Below are positions 49,593 through 57,782 of a stretch of 64,000 nt of DNA, in pieces; the first letter of the stretch is position 1; each line of letters begins with the position of its first letter. Location of the stretch: positions 3,007,989 through 3,071,988 of the forward strand of contig NC_013517.1 of NCBI RefSeq assembly GCF_000024405.1, in the 5' to 3' direction. Source of the stretch: Sebaldella termitidis ATCC 33386 (GTDB lineage Bacteria; Fusobacteriota; Fusobacteriia; Fusobacteriales; Leptotrichiaceae). The position numbers were made by a program, and so were the translations under genes. Below the pieces are notes generated by a model, which had not been told where the DNA came from, searched no databases, and saw nothing but the letters and a program-made list of their open reading frames with translations.

Positions 49593-50174
49593 TTATTCAA
49601 AAAAATTCATTTTTTCAATACGAGTATCGGGAATAATCCATAAAATTGCAGCACCTGTATAAATTATCATCGATACTGCCGGGGCAAATATTCCGAAAAT
49701 AATCCCCAGTGTGTAAAGAAATGGTGAAATTAATCCTTTTTTATCCTTGCCCACAGCTTTTTTCAGTTTTGAATTTTTCCCCTGCTGACGGATTATTGAA
49801 TTCTGTACTATATGGTATGCTATTGAACACATTAAAAGAATAAATCCGTATAACATAGTGGAAATATTTGAAAAATTTGTTTCTCCCATCCAGCTTGTAG
49901 TAAATGGTATTAATGAAAGCCAGAATAATAAATGTGTATTGGCCCATAAAATTTTCCCGTTTATTCTTTCTGCTGTTGAAAACATATGGTGATGATTATT
50001 CCAATATATTGCCACGTATATAAAGCTAAGCACATAACTGAAAAATTTTGGAAAAAGTTCTGTCAGTTCTGAGATATCCGCTTTATGCGGAGCCTTTAAT
50101 TCCAGTACCATTATTGTAATAATTATTGCCAAAACCCCGTCGCTAAATGCTTCTACCCTGCTCTTCCCAAACAT
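49593..50174 (-). CDS. TMEM175-like potassium channel (DUF1211)
   Basis: This 193-residue protein has six hydrophobic segments. The first carries RVEAFSDGVLAIIITIMVLEL, the FSDGV signature of TMEM175 channels. YWNNHHHMF and the WANTHLLFWLSLIPF helix are also typical. The bacterial form has one six-helix repeat and assembles as a tetramer for K+ conduction in the inner membrane. Confidence 0.85.
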   Translation of the reverse strand: MFGKSRVEAFSDGVLAIIITIMVLELKAPHKADISELTELFPKFFSYVLSFIYVAIYWNNHHHMFSTAERINGKILWANTHLLFWLSLIPFTTSWMGETNFSNISTMLYGFILLMCSIAYHIVQNSIIRQQGKNSKLKKAVGKDKKGLISPFLYTLGIIFGIFAPAVSMIIYTGAAILWIIPDTRIEKMNFFE

Positions 50175-50209
50175 AACTCTACCTCACCTCACTACAGATT
50201 TCTGTTCTT

Positions 50210-50401
50210 TTATTCAGCTTCCCATTTTCCGTTTATATTTTTATAATTTGTAGTTTTACTCTTTGTACTTACACTTACTGTATCCCCGTTATCTTCCAGT
50301 TTAACTGCGCATCTGAAATTTACATTTTCATATTTTGCTTTTGCTTCATCTACTGAAATATCCCCTGCTTTTCCATTTAGTATATATTCTATTTTTTTCA
50401 T
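50210..50401 (-). CDS. Small hypothetical protein (63 aa)
   Basis: A 63-residue protein with YILNGKAGDISVDEAKAKY then a beta-rich part (NFRCAVKLEDNGDTVSVSTK). GGAGGTAATAA precedes the ATG. Function unknown. Confidence 0.55.
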   Translation of the reverse strand: MKKIEYILNGKAGDISVDEAKAKYENVNFRCAVKLEDNGDTVSVSTKSKTTNYKNINGKWEAE

Positions 50402-50498
50402 TTTATTACCTCCGCATTTATTTTAATATATTATATCTTATTTAAATTTAAAAATTCAACCTATATTTTCCTTTGAAAAAATTTTGATTAAAAAAAAT

Positions 50499-50530
50499 CC
50501 TCTGTTATAATCAAAATGATCTAACAGAGG
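50499..50530 (-). terminator. Intrinsic terminator
   Basis: Minus-strand CCTCTGTTA (50530-50522) pairs with TAACAGAGG (50507-50499), followed by T8, after the DUF5362 gene. Confidence 0.9.
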
Positions 50531-50536
50531 TCTATT

Positions 50537-50959
50537 TTAATAGTAATAATCAGGCTGTGACAATGCTGCGATCATTGCACCCATAAAAAATATGCAAATA
50601 ATAACAGAAACTACTATTCCTATAATTAAAAGTACCAGATAAATTTTTGAAGCATCTGAAAGTTCACATAACCCTCTTTTCAAATCCTCCCCGCTGGAAT
50701 TCATTAAAGCATCTTTATAGGCCCCTCCGGATTTAAATACCTTTATTCCTACCAAAATTACAGGAACCCCTACTATTGCCGTAAATATACCAATACATAG
50801 AAATGCCCCGTATATAATAGCTAAAACTCCCATAACCTGCTGAAAAGTTCCCAAAAATCCCAATTTTTTCTTAAAAACCTCATCAAGCTGAACTGTCATT
50901 GGATTCTCTTTTGATGTGTCAAAACTACTCTTTGAATATAGTTCTTCTAAATCGTTCAT
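50537..50959 (-). CDS. DUF5362-like membrane protein (140 aa)
   Basis: An acidic N-terminus precedes two hydrophobic hairpins (~38-70 and ~105-130). VLAIIYGAFLCIGIFTAIVGVPVILVGIKVF followed by SGGAYKDAL and LYKLSDASKIY-like GLCELSDASKIYLV matches the DUF5362 layout. Inner membrane; function unknown. Confidence 0.65.
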   Translation of the reverse strand: MNDLEELYSKSSFDTSKENPMTVQLDEVFKKKLGFLGTFQQVMGVLAIIYGAFLCIGIFTAIVGVPVILVGIKVFKSGGAYKDALMNSSGEDLKRGLCELSDASKIYLVLLIIGIVVSVIICIFFMGAMIAALSQPDYYY

Positions 50960-51153
50960 TACTCCTCCTTAATTTTTTTATATTTTTTACACTTTTCTTT
51001 CATATTATATAATATTTATCTGCATTTTCCAAATAATTCTTTATTTAATCCATATTTATTAGCTAAAAAACAGTGCTTTCCGGCTATGAAAATATAATTA
51101 TTTTTCAAAAAAACAATGCCAAAAGATAATTTTTTCTTTTTCTAAAAAATATA

Positions 51154-51184
51154 TATTGCTTTTTTGCAAAAAAAGAGTTATAAT
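51154..51184 (+). promoter_or_regulatory. Repressor promoter with overlapping dyad
   Basis: TTGCTT (51156-51161), 17-bp spacer, TATAAT (51179-51184). The dyad TATTGC-TTTTTT-GCAAAA (51154-51171) covers the -35. A related dyad lies at 52052. Confidence 0.7.
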
Positions 51185-51201
51185 AACATTGGGTGATATT
51201 T

Positions 51202-51855
51202 ATGAATAAATTAGAAGCGCTTGGTAATAAAATCAGAGAATTGCGTGAGAGAAAAAACTGGTCTCTTGACAGGCTTTCAGAAGAGCTTGAGAAAGAAGAT
51301 ATCGATATTGTTCCTTCTACTTTATTTAGAATAGAAAAAGGACAGAGAAAAAAAATCGATACTCTCCTTCTCCTTGGTCTTTCCAAAATTTTAAATTATA
51401 ATTTCTTTCAAATGCTCGACAGTCAGATTTTCAGATCTGAAGATTATATTGAAGTAGATGATCAGAAATTATATATTTACGGTTTTGCTTCTGCGGGAAA
51501 CGGATATCTGGATACCACAGATTATGAAATTATGGAAGTTTCACTTCCAAAAAATATAAGACATAAAAAAGGACTTTTCGGAATTAAAGTTCACGGAGAA
51601 AGCATGGAACCCGAATTTTACAATAACGATATTCTTATCCTTGATCCTTCATGTCCTGAATGGGAAGAACTAAACAATAAGGTTATTGTTGTAGATCTGA
51701 ACAATGAAAGATACGTAAAGCTTTTGAAGTATTATAACGACGGCAGAGCTTATCTTTTCAGCTATAATGAGATTTACCCCCCTATTCAGATCACGGAAAA
51801 TGATAATATTAAATGTATCGGAAAAGTCGTTTACAGTTTTAGATCATACTCATAA
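51202..51855 (+). CDS. LexA/CI-like repressor with intact S24 peptidase
   Basis: This is a 217-residue repressor. The N-terminal HTH (~5-60) has NKIRELRERKNWSLDRLSEEL. The C-terminal S24 domain has the cleavage-type Ala98-Gly99 in FASAGNG, catalytic Ser134 in GESMEP and Lys173 in YVKLL. All parts for RecA-stimulated self-cleavage are present, so DNA damage should induce this locus, unlike the first prophage. Start ATG 51202 follows GGGTGAT. Confidence 0.88.
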   Translation: MNKLEALGNKIRELRERKNWSLDRLSEELEKEDIDIVPSTLFRIEKGQRKKIDTLLLLGLSKILNYNFFQMLDSQIFRSEDYIEVDDQKLYIYGFASAGNGYLDTTDYEIMEVSLPKNIRHKKGLFGIKVHGESMEPEFYNNDILILDPSCPEWEELNNKVIVVDLNNERYVKLLKYYNDGRAYLFSYNEIYPPIQITENDNIKCIGKVVYSFRSYS

Positions 51856-51886
51856 AACAGATTTTTCTGGCAGCAAAATCTGTTTT
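51854..51886 (+). terminator. Intrinsic terminator of the repressor gene
   Basis: AAAACAGATTTT (51854-51865) pairs with AAAATCTGTTTT (51875-51886), overlapping the stop codon. Confidence 0.85.
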
Positions 51887-51921
51887 ATAGTTATCTAAAT
51901 ATTATATTTATAAAATTTATA

Positions 51922-51950
51922 TTGACAAAAAGCAACAAAAATGTTATTAT
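51922..51950 (+). promoter_or_regulatory. Strong promoter of the tail-locus early genes
   Basis: TTGACA (51922-51927), 17-bp spacer, TATTAT (51945-51950), reading toward the zinc-ribbon genes. Confidence 0.75.
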
Positions 51951-52051
51951 ATATCTAACAATAAAAATCACCTTTCCATGAATCAAAAGTATATTTTTCC
52001 TGTTTTTAAAAAATAAAAACTTTTTCAATATACTTTTTATTTTTTATCTTT

Positions 52052-52069
52052 TTTTGCTAAAAGGCAAAA
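52052..52069 (+). promoter_or_regulatory. Candidate repressor operator
   Basis: TTTTGC-TAAAAG-GCAAAA, a perfect 6-6-6 dyad related to the one at 51154, about 100 bases past the early promoter. Confidence 0.55.
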
Positions 52070-52142
52070 TCATATTCAATAAGTTAATTAATTATTAAAT
52101 ATATTAACACACAAAATAATAAATCGAAAGCGGGGAATGAAT

Positions 52143-52292
52143 GTGATAAAAATACAGATACGTTGTAAAACCTGTGGTAAATTGCATATGGAAATTGAGG
52201 TAGAGGGAAGAGTAAAATATGATTTTAAATGTAAAAGGTGTAAAAATACAAATATAGGAGTAATAACACAAAAATTTAACAGTACAACTTAA
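52143..52292 (+). CDS. Com-like Cys4 zinc-ribbon protein, copy 1
   Basis: This 49-residue product has CKTCGK and KCKRCK pairs (Cys8, Cys11, Cys30, Cys33), like Mu Com-type small zinc fingers that bind RNA. GTG 52143 is chosen because it aligns with the ATG of copy 2 and is well spaced from GGGG; an in-frame ATG at 52137 is possible. A 13-base leader CGAAAGCGGGGAA (52125-52137) is shared with copy 2, and a structured element follows the gene. Confidence 0.7.
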   Translation: MIKIQIRCKTCGKLHMEIEVEGRVKYDFKCKRCKNTNIGVITQKFNSTT

Positions 52293-52298
52293 AATATC

Positions 52299-52348
52299 AG
52301 CGTCCCAAGCGGACCTTTCGTATAGAAATATGCGCAGGGTCTCTTTTT
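52299..52348 (+). ncRNA. Structured element / terminator after zinc-ribbon copy 1
   Basis: The block starts AGCGTCCCAAGCGGACCTT, shared with copy 2. Inner hairpin CGTATA-GAAA-TATGCG (52319-52334); outer arms AGCGGACCT (52308-52316) and AGGGTCTCT (52336-52344) pair partly, followed by T-rich sequence. It may act as terminator and as an RNA-protein site. The stretch 52349-52585 after it shows no feature. Confidence 0.6.
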
Positions 52349-52602
52349 ATTACCAAAGCTATCTTTGCAGGCTTATACAATACTAATAATTTTGAATAAA
52401 GTGATAATTTCTAAAAAATGTTTAATTTGTTCACACTTACTTCATATATTCCCTATATAATGAAATATACACATATATCATACATAATTATCATTAACTA
52501 TTAGTTCTCATTTACATCATGTTTTCATTTTAAAAAATATAGTTTTTTATTTTCCATAAACAAAAAAATTAATTCTATTAATGAACGAAAGCGGGGAACA
52601 GC

Positions 52603-52752
52603 ATGATAAAAATTGAAATACGATGTAAAACCTGCGGGAAACTGCATATGGAAATTGAAGTAGAAGGAAAAGTAAAGTATGATTTTAAGTGTAAAAAATG
52701 TAAAATTCAAAATGTAGGAATTATAACCAAAAAATTTAATCAAATACTCTGA
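52603..52752 (+). CDS. Com-like Cys4 zinc-ribbon protein, copy 2
   Basis: A 49-residue paralogue of copy 1, about 80 percent identical by eye, with all four Cys kept (8, 11, 30, 33). The ATG follows GGGGAACAGC. The leader CGAAAGCGGGGAA (52586-52598) is identical to that of copy 1. A recent duplication of the whole leader-gene-hairpin unit is likely. By analogy with Mu Com it could bind an mRNA hairpin; that is inference. Confidence 0.7.
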   Translation: MIKIEIRCKTCGKLHMEIEVEGKVKYDFKCKKCKIQNVGIITKKFNQIL

Positions 52753-52802
52753 ATTACTATATCATCAGATTTTATGATTAAATTCATTGGTAAACAGAAA
52801 AC

Positions 52803-52855
52803 CAGCGTCCCAAGCGGACCTTCTGTATAGAAATATGCAGCAGGCCCGCTTTTTC
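52803..52855 (+). ncRNA. Structured element / terminator after zinc-ribbon copy 2
   Basis: Inner hairpin CTGTATA-GAAA-TATGCAG (52823-52840). Outer stem AGCGGACCT (52813-52821) with AGGCCCGCT (52842-52850), eight of nine paired, followed by TTTTT. Relative to copy 1 an inner C-G pair is T-A here (52824-52839), a compensatory change. Confidence 0.65.
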
Positions 52856-52919
52856 TTTTATCTTTTATTCCCCAAAAGGTAAAAAATAAATATTTAATAA
52901 TATTAAAAAGGAGGAAATT

Positions 52920-53708
52920 ATGAATTCTATCACTAAAAAATATACTTCAAACAAAAGAAAGACAAAATATCTCTTTGCCCTGATGAGTGACATAAATCTT
53001 ACAGAAGGCCATCAAAATCTAAAACTAGCAGAAAAACACCTGAAGGAAGCCAAAGAAAAAAATGCAAGAATTTTGCTTAATGGAAATACTCTTGATTTTT
53101 TTAAGGAAAATAAAAATTTTTATGCAAAAAGAAATCCTGAAAGTGAATTTCAAAAAAAACTCAGTATTGATTTTGCATATGAATTTTTAAGACCCTTTGC
53201 TTCAAATATTGACTTTATCTCATACAAAGACAGCGAACTTATAAATACACTGCCTTTGAAAAAGCTGACAAGCAGATTAAATTACAGCATGGACACCAAT
53301 ATTATCATATGTCCGTCCAAAAACTGGCTTACCTTAAATTTTCAAATGGGTCACTCCGGGTTTAAATACAGAATTTTTTCTGATGAGGGAAAAACTAAAT
53401 CACCTGTTACCAAAGGCAAAATCCAGCACAGCAGACTTGCTCAAAAGATTGACGGTGCAGATGTCATCTGGCTTTTTGGCAAAAACAGCGACTATGAACA
53501 CAGCCGTATTATCGAAACTTTAAATCCAAAAAATGAAATTCTTCATAAAGAAATTCTGGAATTAAGAACACCTTCATATTATAAGAAGAAAAATGATAAA
53601 ACAATCACTGAAATCCCAGAGTCTTCAGGCGGGAGATGGCTGGAAATAGAGCTTCACAGAACTGATAAATTCGGTATTCTAATGACACATAAAAGTTACA
53701 AAATCTAA
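52920..53708 (+). CDS. Phosphoesterase-like protein with lost catalytic residues
   Basis: This 262-residue protein has the layout of a calcineurin-like phosphoesterase, but each catalytic motif is altered. SDIN (24-26) replaces Asp-x-His, LNGNTLD (56) replaces Gly-Asp, SYKDSE (~101-106) replaces Gly-Asn-His-(Glu/Asp), and LFGKNSD stands where Gly-His-x-His is expected; MGHSG (His145) is kept. The family call is by pattern only. If right, it is a pseudoenzyme, perhaps binding nucleic acid. GGAGGAAATT precedes the ATG. Confidence 0.4.
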   Translation: MNSITKKYTSNKRKTKYLFALMSDINLTEGHQNLKLAEKHLKEAKEKNARILLNGNTLDFFKENKNFYAKRNPESEFQKKLSIDFAYEFLRPFASNIDFISYKDSELINTLPLKKLTSRLNYSMDTNIIICPSKNWLTLNFQMGHSGFKYRIFSDEGKTKSPVTKGKIQHSRLAQKIDGADVIWLFGKNSDYEHSRIIETLNPKNEILHKEILELRTPSYYKKKNDKTITEIPESSGGRWLEIELHRTDKFGILMTHKSYKI

Positions 53709-53741
53709 AAACTATTAAATAAAAAAACGGAGGTAAAACCT

Positions 53742-53951
53742 ATGCTTGCAATAACAATTATAATATGTATCTTTTTATTTTTAACTACTGCTCTTATACT
53801 AAGCACTATTGAAAAAAAATACATTGTTAATGATGAACTTGTAGAAATACTTGAAAACCTGAATGAAAGAATCATAATACTTGAAAAAAAATCTAATCCT
53901 GACAGTAACCCTTACTTTCATAAAGGAGGAAGCAATGAAAAAACAATATAA
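53742..53951 (+). CDS. Small membrane-anchored protein (69 aa)
   Basis: One N-terminal membrane helix (LAITIIICIFLFLTTALIL), then a coiled-coil-like LVEILENLNERIIILEKK and a polar tail. It sits shortly before the amidase gene and could be a lysis accessory, but the single helix gives no firm call. CGGAGGTAAAACC precedes the ATG. Confidence 0.5.
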   Translation: MLAITIIICIFLFLTTALILSTIEKKYIVNDELVEILENLNERIIILEKKSNPDSNPYFHKGGSNEKTI

Positions 53952-54360
53952 AGAATATAAAGTCTTTGATAAGGATATTTCTGAATTTATGCTTTCTGAG
54001 GAACTTTCCTTCTATACACACGAAGAAATTGAAATAGAAACCATTGAAGATATTTATGATCTTAATATTACCGATCTGAAAAAAATTATCAATGAAAAAA
54101 TAGAAGCCGGATCTTTTACAGATTTTCTAGAAAAACTATGCAGAAACAGACTTTTGAAAATTATTCCCATGCTTGTTTTAGATGAAAAGGAATTCTTTGT
54201 TTATGATTCATTTTATAAAAACAAAGAAACTCAGAGTGAAATAGGGAAAAAATTAGGAGTTACACGACAATCCGTAAATAAAGTAGTAAAAAAAATAAAT
54301 GATAAATTTGATTATGCCGGAAAGAACATAACTTTACACTATTATGAAGAAATAATATAA
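53935..54360 (+). CDS. Sigma-region-4-like transcription regulator
   Basis: Start ATG 53935 after AAAGGAGGAAGCA, overlapping the previous gene by 17 bases. The 141-residue protein has an N-terminal helical part and a C-terminal HTH: YKNKETQSEIGKKLGVTRQSVNKVVKKI reads like sigma70 region 4 / ArpU-type activators. Identical promoter-like boxes lie 0.6 kb downstream before the structural genes. A late activator is the likely role. Confidence 0.6.
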   Translation: MKKQYKEYKVFDKDISEFMLSEELSFYTHEEIEIETIEDIYDLNITDLKKIINEKIEAGSFTDFLEKLCRNRLLKIIPMLVLDEKEFFVYDSFYKNKETQSEIGKKLGVTRQSVNKVVKKINDKFDYAGKNITLHYYEEII

Positions 54361-54387
54361 GAATTCTATATAAAAAGGAGAAAAGCT

Positions 54388-54945
54388 ATGAAATATAACG
54401 AAGTAATAAAAAGACATCTTACCATTAACAAGAAGAGAACGGGAAAAAAACTAGATTTCAAATGGATCACTGTACATAACACCGGTAACCCGAAAAGCAG
54501 TGCCGATAATGAAAGACGCTGGCTTGATAATCCTGAAAACACCACATCTACCGGCTGGCATATTGTGGTAGACGGAAAAGAAGCTATTGAAGCAGTTCCC
54601 CTTGATGAAATAGCTTATCATGCCGGAACAGGCGAAGGCAATTCCACAAGCATTGGAATAGAAATATGTGACAGTGCGGGAACTGCCGCTGAAAAACAGG
54701 CCGTTGAACTTATCGCGGATCTTTTGATAAGAAAAAACTGGGGAATCGATAAAGTCCGGACACATAAATCTTGGAGCGGGAAAATCTGTCCGCATTTAAT
54801 CCTTCCCAGATGGAATCAGTTTACCAAAGATATTGAAGAGGAAATAAAAAAACAGAAATCTCTTTCTGGTGCTGACGGCTCTTCTAAAAAAGAGATTGAG
54901 CTCTTTGATAAATCAGGAAATTTACTCGGAAAAATTATACTGTAA
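54388..54945 (+). CDS. N-acetylmuramoyl-L-alanine amidase (Amidase_2)
   Basis: This 185-residue lysin has WITVHNTGNP (His30), STGWHIVVD, IAYHAGTGEGN, SIGIEICD (Glu92), VRTHKSWSGKICPHL (His126, Cys134). These give the zinc ligands and catalytic Glu of type-2 amidases. The ~30-residue C-terminal tail may bind the wall. It cuts the MurNAc-peptide bond and would release particles by lysis. The stop lies inside the first promoter box. Confidence 0.9.
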   Translation: MKYNEVIKRHLTINKKRTGKKLDFKWITVHNTGNPKSSADNERRWLDNPENTTSTGWHIVVDGKEAIEAVPLDEIAYHAGTGEGNSTSIGIEICDSAGTAAEKQAVELIADLLIRKNWGIDKVRTHKSWSGKICPHLILPRWNQFTKDIEEEIKKQKSLSGADGSSKKEIELFDKSGNLLGKIIL

Positions 54946-54977
54946 ACTATTTGGTTTACTAATCTGTATATATTGAG
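54941..54977 (+). promoter_or_regulatory. Promoter-like box 1 for tail genes
   Basis: TGTAAACTATTTGGTT (54941-54956), 10 bases, TATATATTGAG (54967-54977). The box contains the palindrome GTAAAC-TATTTG-GTTTAC when read two bases on. Identical layout to box 2. Confidence 0.65.
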
Positions 54978-54996
54978 AACAGCAAAAATTTTTCGG

Positions 54997-55033
54997 TGTA
55001 AACTATTTGGTTGTCTCTTTACTATATAGTGAG
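54997..55033 (+). promoter_or_regulatory. Promoter-like box 2 for tail genes
   Basis: TGTAAACTATTTGGTT (54997-55012), 10 bases, TATATAGTGAG (55023-55033). Same box, same spacing and near-identical -10 as box 1, 56 bases downstream. Confidence 0.65.
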
Positions 55034-55276
55034 GAGGGGTAAAAGTTATTCTCATTGCTTAATTATTTTCTGAAAATTAAGCACTTTGCATACCTTTTAT
55101 TCTGACTTATTCATATATATCATTTCAATATGACAGTTTTAAAATAAATATGATTTACTCAGTTTTGTTTTAAAAATGTCCAAAATACAGGAATGTCCCT
55201 GAAGAAAAATTTTTCACTTCTCTTCCTTGATTATCTAAAATTTTTCTTCATACAGTCTTAAATTCAGGAGGAAAAT
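55034..55276 (+). promoter_or_regulatory. Leader with two inverted repeats
   Basis: GCTTAATT/AATTAAGC (55057-55064/55075-55082) and a perfect 13-bp pair GAAGAAAAATTTT/AAAATTTTTCTTC (55201-55213/55237-55249) with a 23-base loop lie before the first structural gene. No T-run of terminator type; possible leader structures. Confidence 0.45.
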
Positions 55277-55675
55277 ATGTCAGAAAGCGCTTTCTTGGAA
55301 AAAATAAAAAAAGTTCATTTTCATGGTGAACTTATGACAAATTCATGTAAAACCCTGGAAAAAGAGGTGGCATTTCTTGAAAAAGAGCGTCACTCTTTGA
55401 AATCACAATTAGGTCATGCCCGAAAAGAAATAAGGGATTTTAAGGCACTTCTAAAAGAAAAAAACGTTCTTCTTACAAAAAAAGAAAAAGAACTCCAAAC
55501 TATTAATTTAGAAATCATTAAAAGAGACCTGATGGAAAAGCATATGGTTAATATGTGCTTCAAAAAGCATATCATAGTTCATTTTGATATGGATGAAAAG
55601 GAATTGGAAAAAAATATCCTGACTTTTAAGTCTAGTCTGGAAATATTTAAAAATGAAATTTTAAACAGATCATAG
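55277..55675 (+). CDS. Coiled-coil protein (132 aa)
   Basis: First gene after the promoter boxes, AGGAGGAAAAT before the ATG. Residues ~22-95 are strongly helical and charged (EKEVAFLEKERHSLKSQLGHARKEI), clearly a coiled coil. It may be a tail-assembly helper or regulator; no family recognised. Confidence 0.6.
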   Translation: MSESAFLEKIKKVHFHGELMTNSCKTLEKEVAFLEKERHSLKSQLGHARKEIRDFKALLKEKNVLLTKKEKELQTINLEIIKRDLMEKHMVNMCFKKHIIVHFDMDEKELEKNILTFKSSLEIFKNEILNRS

Positions 55676-55729
55676 TTCGCTTGACTGTTTAGAAAGCTGA
55701 ATTCTCTAATTTTTGAAAGGAGAAAAGCA

Positions 55730-56200
55730 TTGAATACTTTTGATATTACAAAGTTACTGAAAGGTGAAGCCAGAGCACTTATTCTGGAAAATGTCAATAT
55801 TACCGACATACATATTTATGATGATGACTTCACCAACAAATCAGATATACAGAATAATGATTCAATTATTCTGTATTCTGTAAGACTCTCCAAAGCATAT
55901 GAAGGTTTTGTTAATTATTTAAGTAATGACAAATCTATATGCAATCTGGTTTTTGAATCTTCTGTCACTCTTCAGACCAGAGACGAGTCAGTGAACCTTG
56001 GTGATCTTATGCTCTACATTTCAAATGACAGAGAAATCACCAAAAGATTTTCAAATTCCCATAATAAACTGGAAAAGAATATAAAAAATATCACTCCTAT
56101 TCAGAATTCCAATTTTATTGAGAACGATCAAAAATGGTTCAAACAGATTTTAACATTTAATTTTATTTACGAGGGGGAATATACAAATGGCAATATATAA
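55730..56200 (+). CDS. Tail terminator-like protein
   Basis: A 156-residue protein starting at TTG 55730, chosen because GAAAGGAG lies at proper spacing and no ATG is near. It sits just before the sheath gene, the place of the tail terminator that caps the tube. The C-terminal WFKQILTFNFIYEGEY strand fits. It overlaps the sheath gene by 14 bases. Call by position. Confidence 0.5.
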   Translation: MNTFDITKLLKGEARALILENVNITDIHIYDDDFTNKSDIQNNDSIILYSVRLSKAYEGFVNYLSNDKSICNLVFESSVTLQTRDESVNLGDLMLYISNDREITKRFSNSHNKLEKNIKNITPIQNSNFIENDQKWFKQILTFNFIYEGEYTNGNI

Positions 56201-57320
56201 GCCTACTTTAAACTTTTTAAATACTGTAAAAGTTGAGACAAAATACTCAAAGAGTTACGTACAGGATCCTAGAGATGCTCTGTTTTTATCCACTGTAAAA
56301 GACGTGGAGCCTACTATCATTACTGAAGCCGCTGATTTACTGGAATTAGGTTTTGCCGCTTCTGATGTTATGTATAAGAAAGTGGCTGACGCTCTGGCTC
56401 AGGGAGGGATAGACACAATTATAGTTTATGGTGTAGATGTATCTGCTGATGCTGTTAATCTCACACCTGAAAGAATTATGGAAAAGTATGAAAATGAACC
56501 GGCTGCATTAAACTACTCTATTCTTATACTTGATGTAGTTAATCTGGAAAATGCTAAAAAATGGGCTGCTGCTTTTAAGCCGTTAGTTGATTCAAAGCAC
56601 CTTTTTGTTCAGCTTGATAAAGTAAATAATACTTTGACAGATATAGAAGCATTCAGAGCTGCTTATGCCGCTGCAAATATAACTACTTTTATAGCTGATA
56701 ATGATGAAAATATTGATAATGTGGATGCTATTACATGGGCAAGAATGAGAAACAGAGATTTAGGATCATATATTGTTCACTCTACTGAGGTAAGAGGTGT
56801 TAGACAACCAGATTTTACTAAAACTGAACAGGTTACTATGAAAAATGCCGGTCTAAATTTTATCTCCAATCCTATAAGAGGAAAATTCCATATACAGAAC
56901 GGACTTGCCAATAACGGCGAGCCTGTAGAACTGCATCTTTATAAATTATGGGAATTGTGGACATTAAAAGAAAGACTTACAAGACTGCAGATAGAAATTG
57001 ATAAGATTCCTGTTAACCAAAGCGGTTTTGAAATGATAGAAGCTGTAATAAAAGGGGTTGTTTTTACTGCTAAGAATATGGGAATTGCAAAATCTGTCAA
57101 TGGAGATCCTTTTGCTATTGAAAGTAAAACAGATTCAGATGGAAATACCGTTAACTATTTGTTAGGTAAAGTAGAATTACAATTTCCATCTGAAGAAGAT
57201 ATCAGAAATTCTGATTTCAAATTCAGATATTTCCATACTTTATTAGATGGAGTAAGACATGTTGATGTAGCCGGATATATTTCACAAACCGGGGAACTTG
57301 TATTAGGAGGTAACAAATAA
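56187..57320 (+). CDS. Tail sheath protein
   Basis: This 377-residue protein shows a sheath layout. TIITEAADLLELGFAASDVMYKKVADALAQGG near residue 35 matches the early domain of DUF3383/XkdK-like sheaths (compare SLQELIDLGFTDTDLAYRYV in the prophage sheath). The end ...HVDVAGYISQTGELVLGG is the C-terminal strand that interlocks subunits. The next gene is the tube. Contraction drives the tube through the target envelope. Confidence 0.8.
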   Translation: MAIYKPTLNFLNTVKVETKYSKSYVQDPRDALFLSTVKDVEPTIITEAADLLELGFAASDVMYKKVADALAQGGIDTIIVYGVDVSADAVNLTPERIMEKYENEPAALNYSILILDVVNLENAKKWAAAFKPLVDSKHLFVQLDKVNNTLTDIEAFRAAYAAANITTFIADNDENIDNVDAITWARMRNRDLGSYIVHSTEVRGVRQPDFTKTEQVTMKNAGLNFISNPIRGKFHIQNGLANNGEPVELHLYKLWELWTLKERLTRLQIEIDKIPVNQSGFEMIEAVIKGVVFTAKNMGIAKSVNGDPFAIESKTDSDGNTVNYLLGKVELQFPSEEDIRNSDFKFRYFHTLLDGVRHVDVAGYISQTGELVLGGNK

Positions 57321-57757
57321 TGATTAATTATAACTGGCAGAATGTGCATATAACTATGATATCAGATGATTTACCTGGCGGGGTATTAAAATTTGAATGC
57401 CTTCATGAGGAGGGCTTCAAAGATGAGAAAAAAGAAGAAGCAATACAATCCGTAGCTTTAAGCTGCGGACAAACAATAAATATTTCTAATAATAACAATG
57501 AATACACTCTGACTTTAGGTCTAGGTTATGGTACTGAAGAAGAAAAAACTTTAAATACTTTTTATCAAAAAGTGGCAGCTTTGAAACCAACTTATGATTT
57601 AACTATAGTTGTAAAAGATAATAATAACGGATCAGTTATAACATATCCAGGAGCTATTATAACTAAACCTTCTACTATAGTTCACAAAAAAGACGGAGCC
57701 TTAGATGCTAAAGTTTGGGAGTTTAAGGCTGAGAATAGAACTATTATATATGTATAA
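57320..57757 (+). CDS. Tail tube protein
   Basis: A 145-residue beta-rich protein following the sheath (one-base overlap). Segments VALSCGQTINISNNNNEYTLTLGLG and the end KVWEFKAENRTIIYV fit the tube fold. Size matches the prophage tube (144). Hexamers form the inner tube of the particle. Confidence 0.72.
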   Translation: MINYNWQNVHITMISDDLPGGVLKFECLHEEGFKDEKKEEAIQSVALSCGQTINISNNNNEYTLTLGLGYGTEEEKTLNTFYQKVAALKPTYDLTIVVKDNNNGSVITYPGAIITKPSTIVHKKDGALDAKVWEFKAENRTIIYV

Positions 57758-57782
57758 AAAATAAAATTTGAGAGGGGAAAAA

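Noticed and set aside
52299-52348. Simple intrinsic terminator only
   Set aside because: The long conserved 5' part, the GAAA-capped inner hairpin and the compensatory change relative to the second copy go beyond a plain terminator.
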